Assembly: GCF_000648235.2 (NCBI RefSeq)
Contig: NZ_AP017977.1
Location: 620,001 to 684,000 of the forward strand
Length of the DNA stretch: 64,000 bases
Origin: Neochlamydia sp. S13
GTDB taxonomy: Bacteria > Chlamydiota > Chlamydiia > Chlamydiales > Parachlamydiaceae
Direction of reading: 5' to 3'
Shown here piece by piece: positions 36,406 to 45,947 of the stretch (position 1 is the first letter of the stretch; every line of letters starts with the position of its first letter). The notes beneath the pieces are model-generated. The model did not search any database. It was not told the DNA's origin and was given only the letters and a program-made list of their open reading frames with translations. Made by a program: the position numbers and the translations under genes.

Positions 36406-37788
36406 TTAGATTATTCGCAACTTGTTAATTTCAGTAGCTTTAGAAATATTAGTAAGATTTTCTTCTGGGCTAGCTGTCAGTGTACCCATTAAAGTTTGAT
36501 GATTAAATCCGTGAATGCGCACTTTTTGTAGGCTGCCAATCAGAGCGTCGTTACCAGCAAAAACTACGTTTTTCCAGCAACGTGTACGCCCTTTCAGTAA
36601 AGTCTTATCTTTAGAACTATGCTTTTCCACCAATACCTCGACTTCTGTATTTAGCAGGAGTTGTCTTTGTTTAGCTGCTATCTCATCATGCAATTTGAGA
36701 AGTTGCTGTAAGCGTTCTTGCTTGACTTCTTCGCTAATATCATCTTTCCATCGCATTGCCGGCGTTCCTTTTCGTGGGCTATAGGAAAAAAGAAAAGCCA
36801 CCGAAAACTCAATTTGCTTCATTAAATCATAAGTTTGCTGAAAATCTTCTGCTGTTTCGGTAGGAAAGCCCACAATAATATCTGTGCCTAGAGTTACATT
36901 AGGCACAATTTCTCGCAGCATGTGGACTTTCTCAAGATATTGCTCAATCGTATAAATCCGATGCATTTTTTTTAGGATGCGGTTAGAACCTGCTTGCATA
37001 GGGAAATGCACAAACTCGCAAAGTGTTTTCAGATCACGGATGGCTTCCATCAACTCTTTAGTGATATCCACAGGATGGCTTGTCATGAAACGTACACGTT
37101 GAAGACCTGGGATTTTATCTATTTGATAAAGTAAATCATGAAAGCGGCACTGCCATTCTGGCTGGTCTTTTCCATAGCTATTAACATTTTGACCTAAAAG
37201 GATAAGTTCTTTATATCCTTTACTCACTAATTGACGGCATTCCTCTAAAATGTTTTCCGGTGAGCGTGAGACTTCAGGGCCGCGTGTATAAGGGACCACA
37301 CAATAGGTACAAAATTTATCACAACCGCGGATAATGGAAATATAAGCTTTAACTTTATCGTCTCGTTTGGCGCTTAGATAATCTAGTTCAAATTGAAATT
37401 GCTCGTCCGTGCGCACAATTTGCTTATCGCTAGCTAAGACTTCATCGAGCACATGATTGAGTTCATGGATGTTATTCGTACCGAGCACAAAGTCGATATG
37501 CGGAAGTTTTTGAAAAAGAGACTCTTTTTTAGCGTTGGCCATGCAGCCGGTGACACCAATGATAGGGTTGTTCTGCAGGGAATGCCCTAACTTTCCTAGC
37601 TTCCCCATGACTTTCCTTTCTGCTAAATCTCTAATCGAACAGGTATTAAAGAGTAATAGATCTGCCTGATTTTCATCTTCCGTGCGCACAAGGCCACGCC
37701 CTTCAAGGAGGCCTACCATAATTTCTGAGTCAAGTTCATTCATTTGACATCCATAGGTTCTCACGAAAAAGCTTTGAAGTTTACGCAT
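36406..37788 (-). CDS. miaB: tRNA i6A37 methylthiotransferase MiaB
   Basis: The 460-residue radical-SAM enzyme makes ms2i6A37 in tRNA. The N-terminal cluster cysteines are in TYGCQMNELDSE, FNTCSIRDLAERK and VTGCMANAKKE. The SAM cluster is GCDKFCTYCVVPYTRGPEVSR, and a TRAM domain follows near 380-445. GCQMN and VRDxAExK-like patterns separate it from MtaB. A usual MiaB has about 440-475 residues. It converges with ligA and has its own promoter region facing rplM. Both methylthiotransferases of bacterial tRNA position 37 are thus in this window. Confidence 0.95.
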   Translation of the reverse strand: MRKLQSFFVRTYGCQMNELDSEIMVGLLEGRGLVRTEDENQADLLLFNTCSIRDLAERKVMGKLGKLGHSLQNNPIIGVTGCMANAKKESLFQKLPHIDFVLGTNNIHELNHVLDEVLASDKQIVRTDEQFQFELDYLSAKRDDKVKAYISIIRGCDKFCTYCVVPYTRGPEVSRSPENILEECRQLVSKGYKELILLGQNVNSYGKDQPEWQCRFHDLLYQIDKIPGLQRVRFMTSHPVDITKELMEAIRDLKTLCEFVHFPMQAGSNRILKKMHRIYTIEQYLEKVHMLREIVPNVTLGTDIIVGFPTETAEDFQQTYDLMKQIEFSVAFLFSYSPRKGTPAMRWKDDISEEVKQERLQQLLKLHDEIAAKQRQLLLNTEVEVLVEKHSSKDKTLLKGRTRCWKNVVFAGNDALIGSLQKVRIHGFNHQTLMGTLTASPEENLTNISKATEINKLRII

Positions 37789-38011
37789 AATAAATCCACT
37801 TACCTGTTTTTAAGAAAAGAAGGAGTTATTGTAGGGCAAACGAAATCTTTTTTCAAGTTTTCATCCTGCTGAAGTGAGGATACGGCTTAAAAACTAAAGA
37901 AATTTTATGGAATAAACTTACAAAGATGAATAAAAACATTGGCAAAAATGGCAGATAATGGGTAAGATGTATCTTCATTCTGAATAAACATAGAATTTTT
38001 AGGTTCTAAAC

Positions 38012-38458
38012 ATGACTCAATATACAAATAAGACAATCATGCATCGTAAAGAAGATAGCCGACCCACATGGTTTATTCTAGATGCTACAGGTAAAACTCT
38101 AGGACGCTTTGCTGCCGAGATTGCTAAAATACTTAGAGGTAAGCATAAGCCCTCCTTTACTACTTATTCTGATGCAGGGGACGGTGTTATCGTTCTGAAT
38201 GCTGATAAAATTCGGGTGACTGGTAACAAAGAAGCTCAAAAAGAATATATTTCCTATACAGGATATATGAGTGGCCTTCGTCGAACACCCTATCGTGTCA
38301 TGAAAGCTCGTAAGCCTGAATATATCATTGAGCATGCTGTAAAAGGCATGATGCCGCATTCCCGTCTAGCTAACGCGCAGCTTAAGCGTTTACGCGTCTA
38401 TGCCACCGGAAAAGAACATAATCTAGAAGCTCAAAAACCAATCAAAGCAAACATTTAA
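38012..38458 (+). CDS. rplM: Ribosomal protein L13
   Basis: The 148-residue 50S protein binds 23S rRNA early in assembly. Diagnostic segments are WFILDATGKTLGRFAAEIAK, LRGKHKPSFT, GDGVIVLNADKIRVTGNK and the basic AVKGMMPHSRLANAQLKRL. It begins MTQYTNKTIMHRKEDSRPTW, with a few extra residues before the common core. rpsI follows 14 bases later, the conserved bacterial pair, and a terminator closes the unit. Confidence 0.97.
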   Translation: MTQYTNKTIMHRKEDSRPTWFILDATGKTLGRFAAEIAKILRGKHKPSFTTYSDAGDGVIVLNADKIRVTGNKEAQKEYISYTGYMSGLRRTPYRVMKARKPEYIIEHAVKGMMPHSRLANAQLKRLRVYATGKEHNLEAQKPIKANI

Positions 38459-38472
38459 GATAAGTAGACACT

Positions 38473-38859
38473 ATGGAAGAATTTGTAGCAACCGGTCGTC
38501 GTAAAACAGCCGTATCTTCAGTCAGGATTAGGCCAGGTTCCGGCAATATCGACATTAATGGCCGTACTTTTGAGGAATATTTTCCTTTAGAAATCCAACG
38601 ACGCACGATTTTGGCACCCTTTGAAAAGCTGAATGGTAATGGTCGCCATGATATGATTATTCGTGTAAAAGGAGGAGGCGTGGAAGGTCAAGTGATTGCT
38701 TCTCGTCTAGGCGTTGCTCGTGCTCTATTGCTCATTGAAGAGGGCTTACATCAAGAGTTTAAATCCCAAGGATTTTTAACACGAGATGCACGTAAGAAAG
38801 AACGTAAAAAATACGGCCATGCAAAAGCCCGTAAGAGATTCCAGTTCTCTAAGCGTTAA
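38473..38859 (+). CDS. rpsI: Ribosomal protein S9
   Basis: The 128-residue 30S protein has a C-terminal tail that reaches the P-site tRNA. It begins [20 protein letters not shown], has [21 protein letters not shown] in the core and ends [17 protein letters not shown] with the invariant final Lys-Arg. The length is normal. It is the second gene of the rplM-rpsI operon, with a strong hairpin terminator 34 bases after the stop. Confidence 0.97.
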   Translation: MEEFVATGRRKTAVSSVRIRPGSGNIDINGRTFEEYFPLEIQRRTILAPFEKLNGNGRHDMIIRVKGGGVEGQVIASRLGVARALLLIEEGLHQEFKSQGFLTRDARKKERKKYGHAKARKRFQFSKR

Positions 38860-38890
38860 TCTTATCCTTTTACAGATTTTACTATTTCCC

Positions 38891-38920
38891 AAAGGAGCCT
38901 GCCGGCTCCTTTTTTATTTT
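38891..38920 (+). terminator. Rho-independent terminator of rplM-rpsI
   Basis: GGAGCC (38894-38899) and GGCTCC (38904-38909) pair around a TGCC loop, extended by AAA-TTT, and are followed by TTTTTATTTTTTT. This is a classic terminator, well placed 34 bases past rpsI. Confidence 0.95.
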
Positions 38921-38985
38921 TTTAGTCTAGCTTGTTCTGCTGAAAGTCAGTTTTTACCTTCTTCTATGCCTATCTCCCATATTAA

Positions 38986-39339
38986 CATAAATTACAGCAT
39001 GAAATTAAAAACGACGAAAGTGATCTTGAGATACGGCCAGTCTATGTACGTTCAGAAGAAAGTGCAAAGGGCCATGTTTTGATTGTAATGTTAGCCTACA
39101 TAATTATCAGTGAGCTTGTTAAAGCCTGGAAAGACCTTTATCTAACAGTAGAAGAGGACTTACGTAGCTTATCTACTTTAACATCAATAGAATGGACAGC
39201 AAGTGAGGGCTTAAGCTTTCAGCAAATCCCAGAACCACGTCACCAAAACAGACAGATGCTTGAAGCCTTAAAAGCAGAGTTACCAAAAGTTTTACCAAAG
39301 AATCATGCGCCTTTAGTCACCAAGAAAAAGCGCCGATAA
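38986..39339 (+). mobile_element. C-terminal remnant of a DDE transposase
   Basis: One frame gives DLEIRPVYVRSEESAKGHVL, then IVMLAYIIISELVKAWKDLY, TVEEDLRSLSTLTSIEW and a basic end (LVTKKKRR). This resembles the C-terminal end of IS4/IS1634-like transposases, where a conserved Glu region precedes GHVFIVMLAY. The frame is open back to a stop at 38983. Everything upstream of it, including the DDE core, is missing, cut off near the rpsI terminator. It lies only about 60 bases after the terminator. Confidence 0.6.
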
Positions 39340-39569
39340 TACGCATAATCTATTAATAATCAATAACTTATTTGCTATTGATTGTTTCTAAAAAAATGGA
39401 ACTTCCGTTATATTTTCTCCGGCAATCGAAGAATTAGAGATAAAGTTTACAGCGCCTTATGCTTCTAATTCATCCTCTTGATATAAAATACGAGTAGGAG
39501 AGCCTAGAGCAGGGGTAATTTGCATATCAATTCTTTAGTTTTTTGATTACTTGTCGAATCTATCAATGT

Positions 39570-40919
39570 TTACTTAGGAAAATTCAAAAGCAGTTGAGCT
39601 TTAATTTCTTTAGCCTGCCGCTTAGGGACTATACTTAAAAGGCTCTCTAAGAGCTTAGCATGGGTAGAAACAGTTGCTTTTTGCCAGCTAGGATGCTTAA
39701 GCAAGATATTGAGGATATCGATTAATCCCTCTTCAATAGCATAATGCAAAGGTGCCTGGCCTTGGCTATCCTGTTGAAGGATATCCAGTTCTGGATAGCG
39801 AGTCAATGCTAATACCATGCTTATATTTCCTTGTAGGACAGCAAAATGAAGGGGCGTTTGGCAGTGGTTTTTTTCATTAGTTTGTGCATTGATATGGGCC
39901 CCATTCTTAAGCAAAAGATGAGTGGTTTCTACTTTGCCGCAAAAAACTGCACGATGTAAGGGAGTGCGATTCAGTCTGCCTTTGGCATTAATAGTAGAGG
40001 GCTTATGATGAATAAGTAACTGAACGATCTCATCATGACCTTTTTCGGCCGCCCAATGAAGAGGTAAATAGCCTTCACTATCCTTTAAAGTTAGGTCGGC
40101 ACCCTTATCAATTAAAAGCTGCATGGCTTCTCTTTGATTATGATAAGCGGCGTAATGTAAAGGAGCAAAGCCTACCTGAGAAGGTGTATTAACGAAATCT
40201 TTACGACCCCATCTCCATTTTTTGCTAATTTCTTGCTTAAGATAATCGATTGCTCCTAGCTGGCTGGCTATAAAAAGATCGGTGACTTTTAGATCCTTTT
40301 GTAGCTCTTGCTTTTTGGCTCTTAGTTTGGCTAGTTCTGGCTCCATGGCTTCTTGCAGCTCATAGCCTTGATCTGTCAGCTGTTGCTTGCACTCAAAAAG
40401 CTTTTCAAAGATATCTTGATACCTTTCAAACTTCTCTTTAAGCTGGGCTTGCATCTGCTCTAAATCGGTTGCTTCCCCTAGAGAAAATTCTTCTTTAAGC
40501 TGATAGATATTTTCCTCTAGCCTTTGTTGGTAGGCATGCTCTAAGGTAACTTTTGTTTGAGCATTCAGCTGGATTGTCTGGCCTTCTATTACAATTAGCT
40601 CTCTTGCGTCTAACAATCCTCGGTAGTTTTCTAAGCAGTTTTCTTTAATGCTTCCTATTCTTGTATCGATTTGCTGTCGAATGACTGAGATTTCTCTTTG
40701 ATCAAGAGGTGACATAAGCTCTTTTAAATAAGCATCCATGATATCTGTTGTCAAAGCAGCATTTTCCTGCATAGTTTCATCAAAAGCTCCTATAATTCCT
40801 CTTAACCGATAAACTTCTCTTTCAATTCTTGCCATCTCACTACTGATTTGATTTAAAGAAGCATCACAGTGGATGATTGGACGGGAAGGATCGTAGTCTA
40901 GTGAAGAAGAAAGCTGCAT
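39570..40919 (-). CDS. Coiled-coil and ankyrin-repeat protein
   Basis: In this 449-residue protein, residues 1-225 are highly charged and helical with heptad-like patterns (LEQMQAQLKEKFERYQDIFE), probably a coiled coil. From about 235 come six or so ankyrin repeats (GFAPLHYAAYHNQREAMQLL, GYLPLHWAAEKGHDEIVQLL, TPLHRAVFCGKVETTHLLLK), and a short basic end follows. No signal peptide or membrane segment is seen. It is likely a protein-binding scaffold, and in this group of bacteria such proteins are often effectors. It stands alone between a transposase remnant and the envelope block. Confidence 0.85.
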   Translation of the reverse strand: MQLSSSLDYDPSRPIIHCDASLNQISSEMARIEREVYRLRGIIGAFDETMQENAALTTDIMDAYLKELMSPLDQREISVIRQQIDTRIGSIKENCLENYRGLLDARELIVIEGQTIQLNAQTKVTLEHAYQQRLEENIYQLKEEFSLGEATDLEQMQAQLKEKFERYQDIFEKLFECKQQLTDQGYELQEAMEPELAKLRAKKQELQKDLKVTDLFIASQLGAIDYLKQEISKKWRWGRKDFVNTPSQVGFAPLHYAAYHNQREAMQLLIDKGADLTLKDSEGYLPLHWAAEKGHDEIVQLLIHHKPSTINAKGRLNRTPLHRAVFCGKVETTHLLLKNGAHINAQTNEKNHCQTPLHFAVLQGNISMVLALTRYPELDILQQDSQGQAPLHYAIEEGLIDILNILLKHPSWQKATVSTHAKLLESLLSIVPKRQAKEIKAQLLLNFPK

Positions 40920-41416
40920 AAATTTTCATTCCTTAAGCTGAAGCGGGGTAAATATCTATAGTTTTATTTAAAAAGCAATCTAAGCTTTTAAATGAGGTTT
41001 CTTTATTTCGTCAAGGAAATACTTGTTTTAAAAATAGTTTTTTTTGGCATTCAGCTTAGATAATTATTAAGCGGTCACGGGGTGTATAGAGCTTCAGCTG
41101 CAATTCCGCCGGCCTCTCCAAGGCCAAGAATGCTCGCCAATAACCTGTTTTTTCTATTTGCTGCGCTTTTTGATTTACATTTTTTCTTTAGTATCAACAA
41201 TTTAAGTAGCGCTATCCCATCCCTTTTTTCCGAGGACGGGCGACCCCTTACGATAACTAGCGATTTGGGATACATTTAATGCCTTTTAATGGCATTAAAG
41301 TTATTTAATTGAAGGGGTAGAAATGAAAGACTTGGTCTAGTTAGCCTCTAAAAAGGTAGGGATAGGTTTATCGTGTCGTTTATCCCTTGGCTTTTGTTCT
41401 TATGTCTATTAGTCCA
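40920..41416. other. Intergenic region with overlapping small frames
   Basis: About 500 bases. Two opposite 65-codon frames cover 41075-41279. Neither looks like a protein of known type, and a double-strand open region of this size can arise by chance. A perfect inverted repeat closes it at 41275-41299. The stretch 41050-41150 is richer in GC than its surroundings. Confidence 0.35.
41275..41299. repeat. Perfect 9-base inverted repeat
   Basis: TTTAATGCC (41275-41283) and GGCATTAAA (41291-41299) pair exactly around the 7-base loop TTTTAAT. No T run follows on either strand, so a terminator is doubtful. It could be a protein-binding site or the end of a small element. Confidence 0.5.
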
Positions 41417-42127
41417 TTACTCTAGCTTATCTATTTCATAAACAACGTTAATATTTGCTTTGATTTCAATATCACCTGGTTCTATAGGCGTCAGCTCCGA
41501 AGCCATAGTTTTAAGAAACATAGGAGTTAAAGATTGCGGAGATCTAGCAAGAGTATCGTTGAGGGAGATGGATAAGAGGCGGTTTAATTTTACCTGGGCA
41601 GCCTCAGCCATAATTTTAGCATCTGCAATAGCATTCTTAGTGGCTTTGGCGACGGCTTCTTCCCAATAAACTCTTTCATCTTTTAAACTAGCATAGATGT
41701 GATCAATTTTATTGGCTCCTGCTTGATGAGCAGTGTCAATAAGAGCGCCAATCTCTTTGATTTTATCTGTCTTTATCTTAAGGGTATTAGAGACTTCATA
41801 ACCATTGATAGTAGGGCGCCAGCCCACAGGCGGGTTTTGAGGGGGGAGAGTATAGGTAGGTTGGATACTAAATTGACCTGTTTGGTATTCAGACTTATCA
41901 AAACCTTTTTTGTTTAGCTCTCCAATGATAGTTTGCATTTTTTTTGAATTCTCCGCTAATACATTATCGGCTTCTGCTCCCAAGTTAGTGATACCAATGA
42001 TTAGACTAATCTGATCTGCTTGCTTATGTAAAACAGCTTGTCCTTTAAGGCTAAGTGTAGGAGTCTCTGCTGCCCTTGCAAATGTGCATAAGAACAAGCA
42101 AAGTAATGGAGTTAAAACTTTAAACAT
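41417..42127 (-). CDS. SIMPL-domain (DUF541) exported protein
   Basis: The 236-residue protein has a signal peptide (KVLTPLLCLFLCTFARA followed by AETPT). The SIMPL core is LSLKGQAVLHKQADQISLII near the N-terminus, KGFDKSEYQTGQFSIQP in the middle and NAIADAKIMAEAAQVKLNRL later. Relatives are periplasmic proteins such as BP26/OMP28 and YggE, linked with oxidative or envelope stress. I use the ATG at 42127, behind AAAGG, over a GTG three bases earlier. It is the last gene of a minus-strand run that includes yqgE and mla genes, which suggests an envelope role. Confidence 0.88.
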   Translation of the reverse strand: MFKVLTPLLCLFLCTFARAAETPTLSLKGQAVLHKQADQISLIIGITNLGAEADNVLAENSKKMQTIIGELNKKGFDKSEYQTGQFSIQPTYTLPPQNPPVGWRPTINGYEVSNTLKIKTDKIKEIGALIDTAHQAGANKIDHIYASLKDERVYWEEAVAKATKNAIADAKIMAEAAQVKLNRLLSISLNDTLARSPQSLTPMFLKTMASELTPIEPGDIEIKANINVVYEIDKLE

Positions 42128-42152
42128 CACAACCTTTCTTCTTAATTTCTTA

Positions 42153-42722
42153 TTAGTTAACCGATAGATCGTCAGGAATCATAGAAAGCGAGGCATATTT
42201 CCCTCCCATCTCTCGTAGAAGACTTTGCCAAAGTTTATCCGGGGGAGTATGAAAAATATGTTTAGTCGTGGCAGGATAGATGAACCATGTTTCATCTAGC
42301 AATTCTCTTTCCAATTGGCCTGCTCCCCAACCGGCATATCCAAAGCAAAGATGGATATAAGGCCCATTCTCATCATTTAAGGAATCTTGTAAGAATTGTA
42401 AATCTCCACCCAGATAGATATCTTTAGTGATTTGTAAAGCTTGATGGGAAATATCTTTGCCCGTATGAAGAAGCATCATTTGGTTAGTTTGGACAGGTCC
42501 TCCTCCACGTATTCCTACACGTGGATTAGCTAAATGTTGAACGCTAATAATTTCTTCAGGTAATTCGAGATCTAAAGGTTTATTGATAACCAGGCCAAAA
42601 GAACCACTCGGGTTATGTTCACAGATAAGAACGACGGCACGAAAGAATATGCCTTTATCGATATCAGGGGAGGCGATCAGAAAATGGCCTTTTTGTATTT
42701 GTGTATAGGGGATAGCTTCCAT
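42153..42722 (-). CDS. YqgE/AlgH family protein
   Basis: The 189-residue DUF179 protein has the family start [20 protein letters not shown] and [20 protein letters not shown], then [15 protein letters not shown] and the end [20 protein letters not shown]. The fold is known but the biochemical role is not. The ATG at 42722 follows GGTGAG. It sits between the MCE protein and the SIMPL protein in the same direction, with a 70-base gap to the MCE gene. Confidence 0.92.
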   Translation of the reverse strand: MEAIPYTQIQKGHFLIASPDIDKGIFFRAVVLICEHNPSGSFGLVINKPLDLELPEEIISVQHLANPRVGIRGGGPVQTNQMMLLHTGKDISHQALQITKDIYLGGDLQFLQDSLNDENGPYIHLCFGYAGWGAGQLERELLDETWFIYPATTKHIFHTPPDKLWQSLLREMGGKYASLSMIPDDLSVN

Positions 42723-42792
42723 CACTCACCTAACTTAATCTTTTACACCATTCATAACTTGCGCAGAATTGTTTGTAAATCTCTAAGTCTGT

Positions 42793-43980
42793 TCACTCTG
42801 TTTTTTTAGCATTCATGTCTATAAGTTGTTGATTATACATCTTTAATGCTTCTTCAGTATCTGCCACTCGTCTAAGTAGTTCTCGATAAACTTTTTGGAA
42901 CTCCTGATTTTCAAAAAGCTTACATCCTGATGAGCTTCCATGGCTTTGCTCAGCCAAAGCATATACCCGTGAGAGTGAAGTATTAATTTGATCGATTTCT
43001 TGGTTGAAATAATTACGAAATTCTTGAGGGGTAGATAAGGTATATAGGAGGTTAAGACGGCGTGCGCGAAGACGCTGCCAGCCTTTATCCATATTGAATA
43101 GTAAGCCATAGTGATTAATATCATTCATCATCGTTTCTCCTTTGCTTAGAAAGGAGTTAGCTTTTAAATATAGCTGATCAGTCATCAACAATTTTCCTAG
43201 GGTTCCTTGCCCCTTTTCGACATAACTTAAAATATTACTCCCTTTATCTGTGAGTAAACGAAGGTTGTGGGAAGCGGCAGATAAGTTACTTAACATCCCC
43301 TCTACCCTGTCCCATAATGTAAGAACTTTCTCAGTAAGTGTATGCGCATTTTTTATCATTTGAGAGAGTTGTAAGGGCTGGTTTAAAGCATGAGTAATAG
43401 AATTAACATTTTGAATAGCCATCCCTAGTTTTTTTACAATCTTTTCTTCGGACATTTCATTAAAAACCGTAGAGATAGAATTAAGAGAGGTATCAAATTT
43501 TCCTGCAAGCTCTTTAAATTCTTTAAGAGTATCTTCCACACTACCGGCTTCAGTGGCATACAAAATCTCCTCGTTCACAAGGCGTAAAGGCTTTCCTGCC
43601 TTGGAAGGAAAGGGAATAATGACTACCGATCTTTCTCCTAAAAGGCCAGAGGTACGCACAGAAATCTCATCGGTGCTAAACACATTAACATTAGAATCTA
43701 CATGCAACACCAGCTCATAAACATAAATAATTCCCTGGTATGGCTGGCGGGATTCTATAGCATCTTTTATCTCATGGATGGCTGCTACTTCACCGACTGG
43801 CTTGCCAGCAAATGACACTCGAGTACCTACTGAAATTTTATCGATATTAGGGAAACGTACACGTAGTACACGCTTTTCATCTCCTAAGGAAGGGTGTAAG
43901 AACATTAGAGCAAACACAATGACTGCCATAGCGGTGACAACAAAAATTCCTATCATAATATTTTTCAATGGATCGGTCAT
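42793..43980 (-). CDS. MCE/MlaD-type lipid transport protein
   Basis: The 395-residue protein has one N-terminal membrane anchor (IMIGIFVVTAMAVIVFALMF) and an MCE domain (RVRFPNIDKISVGTRVSFAG, then KPVGEV). A long helical region of about 250 residues follows, predicted to form the tunnel or needle of MCE hexamers. It would carry phospholipids across the periplasm with MlaE and MlaF, whose genes lie directly upstream. Its ATG overlaps the mlaF stop as ATGA, so synthesis is coupled. It is longer than E. coli MlaD (183 residues) and nearer in layout to the plastid TGD2 or Mce type. Confidence 0.92.
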   Translation of the reverse strand: MTDPLKNIMIGIFVVTAMAVIVFALMFLHPSLGDEKRVLRVRFPNIDKISVGTRVSFAGKPVGEVAAIHEIKDAIESRQPYQGIIYVYELVLHVDSNVNVFSTDEISVRTSGLLGERSVVIIPFPSKAGKPLRLVNEEILYATEAGSVEDTLKEFKELAGKFDTSLNSISTVFNEMSEEKIVKKLGMAIQNVNSITHALNQPLQLSQMIKNAHTLTEKVLTLWDRVEGMLSNLSAASHNLRLLTDKGSNILSYVEKGQGTLGKLLMTDQLYLKANSFLSKGETMMNDINHYGLLFNMDKGWQRLRARRLNLLYTLSTPQEFRNYFNQEIDQINTSLSRVYALAEQSHGSSSGCKLFENQEFQKVYRELLRRVADTEEALKMYNQQLIDMNAKKTE

Positions 43981-44771
43981 AATGATTTTATTTGCTCCAG
44001 ATTTTTATAATTAGAGGAAGGCGAGTAAGCGCGAGTGACGATAGCATTTTCAAAAAAAGCATTGATTAAGGGATCGTCAATTTTAATAAATTCTTCCTTA
44101 GAAGTTATATGGATGAGTTTTCCGTCATGATGGAAAGCTAATCGATCGCCTACTTCCATAGCAGAATGAATGTCATGGGTGACTACAATACTAGTAGCTT
44201 TCAGTTCATGTTTGGTAGTATTGATTAATTGATTGATTTGCTGGGCCGTAATGGGGTCTAAACCGGTAGTAGGTTCATCGTAAAGAATTATTTTAGGTCG
44301 ATAGATCACTAGGCGAGCTAAGGCAGCACGTTTACGCATTCCTCCTGATAAATCAGAGGGCATTGCCTTTTGCTTGCCACTTAATCCCACTATTGCAAGA
44401 GCCTCTGCTACGCGCTGCTGGATTTCTCTCTCATCCACTTCCTTTTCATGCTGACGGAGATAAAAAGCGGTGTTTTCTCCGACATTCATGGAATCGAAAA
44501 GGGCTGCTCCTTGAAATAGCATGCCTACTTCCTTGGTTACCTTTAGCTGCTCATGTTGGCTAAGAGAATGAAGAACTTTACCATTGATGTTAATCGTGCC
44601 CTGATCAGGAAATTCAATACCCATAATCTGGCGTAAAAGCACGCTTTTACCTACTCCTGATCTTCCCAGAATAACTAGCGTTTCGCCTTCATAGACATTT
44701 AAAGTGAGACCTTTAAGGACCTTTAATGCACCATAAGATTTATGTAAATTTTGAACTTCGATGATCGCCAT
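43977..44771 (-). CDS. mlaF: ABC transporter ATPase, MlaF-like
   Basis: A 264-residue ATP-binding subunit with Walker A GRSGVGKSVLLRQ, Q-loop GMLFQGAALFDSM, signature LSGGMRKRAALARLV, Walker B ILYDEPTTGLD and H-loop VVTHD. The segment DSMNVGENTAFYLR is typical of MlaF/Mkl proteins. It powers the lipid transporter formed with MlaE (10 bases upstream) and the MCE protein (overlapping downstream). Confidence 0.95.
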   Translation of the reverse strand: MAIIEVQNLHKSYGALKVLKGLTLNVYEGETLVILGRSGVGKSVLLRQIMGIEFPDQGTININGKVLHSLSQHEQLKVTKEVGMLFQGAALFDSMNVGENTAFYLRQHEKEVDEREIQQRVAEALAIVGLSGKQKAMPSDLSGGMRKRAALARLVIYRPKIILYDEPTTGLDPITAQQINQLINTTKHELKATSIVVTHDIHSAMEVGDRLAFHHDGKLIHITSKEEFIKIDDPLINAFFENAIVTRAYSPSSNYKNLEQIKSL

Positions 44772-44781
44772 TTAGATTCCT

Positions 44782-45582
44782 TTAGCTTGCAAAGTATTCA
44801 ATGTAAGCGTAAGAGCTATTTAAGGCTACGGTGATTAAGAAGTTGGCTACTAGAATCACAGAATAGCAGATGACCACACTGTTGGTGGTTGCTCGCCCTA
44901 CTCCGGCAGCTCCTCCACGGGTGGTCATTCCGCGGTAGCAGGAAATGGTGATAATGATCAGGCCGAACACAAAAGCTTTTGCCAATCCGCTAAAAAAATC
45001 GAAATGCTGAATATTGACTGGCAAAGGATCAATAAAAGAGGTAGGAGCCATTCCATAGTAATAGACTGCAATAAAGTAGCCTCCTAAAATCCCGCATAAG
45101 CAGCTAAAAATGGTAAGCAAGGGCATCATGACTAATCCAGCGATAAAACGAGGGGCCACTAAATAACGTAAAGGATTGACAGACATGGATTTCAGGGCAT
45201 CAATTTGCTCTGTTACCCGCATGGTACCTAACGTGGCACACATCGAGGCACCTACTCTGCCTGTGATCATGAAAGCTGTAAGCACGGGACCTAATTCTAC
45301 TAACATAGATTTGGTGACCATTAAGCCTGTAGCGCTAGCAAGCCCTTTATCTGAAAGCTGGAAATAAGCTTGGGCAGCAAGCACCATGCCCGTAGAAAAG
45401 CCTGTGATGCCTACGACCGGCAAAGATAAAACCCCGATTTCATAGAGTTGGTCGCGAATTAAGACCCATTGAGGAGGCTTGCGCAAGCTTACTGCAATCA
45501 CTGAGGTAATAAATACAATATAGTCTCCCAAAGAGGCTAAACTGCGTCCAATGGGTGAGCTCAAAAGCCAATGTTTTGACAT
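44782..45582 (-). CDS. mlaE: ABC transporter permease, MlaE-like
   Basis: A MlaE-family permease with about five membrane helices. It contains the conserved ELGPVLTAFMITGRVGASMC, then LGTMRVTEQIDALKSM and NPLRYLVAPRFIAG. The frame is open further upstream to a TTG at 45696, but the family start is near MSKHWLLSSPIGRSLASLGD. I therefore use the ATG at 45582, which gives 266 residues. The extra 38 codons are hydrophobic and cysteine-rich and unlike the family. It forms the membrane channel of the Mla system with the two following genes. Confidence 0.92.
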   Translation of the reverse strand: MSKHWLLSSPIGRSLASLGDYIVFITSVIAVSLRKPPQWVLIRDQLYEIGVLSLPVVGITGFSTGMVLAAQAYFQLSDKGLASATGLMVTKSMLVELGPVLTAFMITGRVGASMCATLGTMRVTEQIDALKSMSVNPLRYLVAPRFIAGLVMMPLLTIFSCLCGILGGYFIAVYYYGMAPTSFIDPLPVNIQHFDFFSGLAKAFVFGLIIITISCYRGMTTRGGAAGVGRATTNSVVICYSVILVANFLITVALNSSYAYIEYFAS

Positions 45583-45947
45583 GCCATACAACTCATCATA
45601 AAAAAAGCATTCTATTAGAAAACAATCTTTAATGAAAAGCATAACCTTAAAAGAACGAAAAGCCATGGCACAGGAGAGGAAAATTAGCTTAGGCAATTCT
45701 CTTTAAAAAGCTTTCTAGCTTATATCAAAAAAGCTATAAAATTTAACTTTTATTGCATTAACCTCAACTTCCTAAACTTATTTATTTGACTTTTCAAAAA
45801 ATTTATTTCTAAAAAACTTGTTTTTTTTTATGAAAATTTATTTTCTTAACCAAAGGTTAAAACTAGCTATAGGTTGGCGCAAAAAAAATCAGCTATTAGA
45901 AAAGCAGCTCTTTTGCTATCACATAAATATCTTTGAAAGGTTAAAGA
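45583..45947. other. Gap between tamB and the mla operon
   Basis: About 365 bases, very A/T-rich on both strands, holding the end of tamB transcription and the mla promoter. An AGCAAAAGAGCTGCTTTT segment followed by GATTTTTTTTGCG on the minus strand (about 45921-45870) could act as a weak terminator for tamB. No gene is seen. Confidence 0.35.

Noticed and set aside
41075-41279. Two opposing frames of about 65 codons
   Set aside because: Both strands are open at the same place, neither has a convincing start or protein-like pattern; probably chance.
45583-45696. Longer N-terminus for the MlaE permease
   Set aside because: It needs a TTG start and adds 38 cysteine-rich residues unlike the family; the ATG at 45582 fits better.
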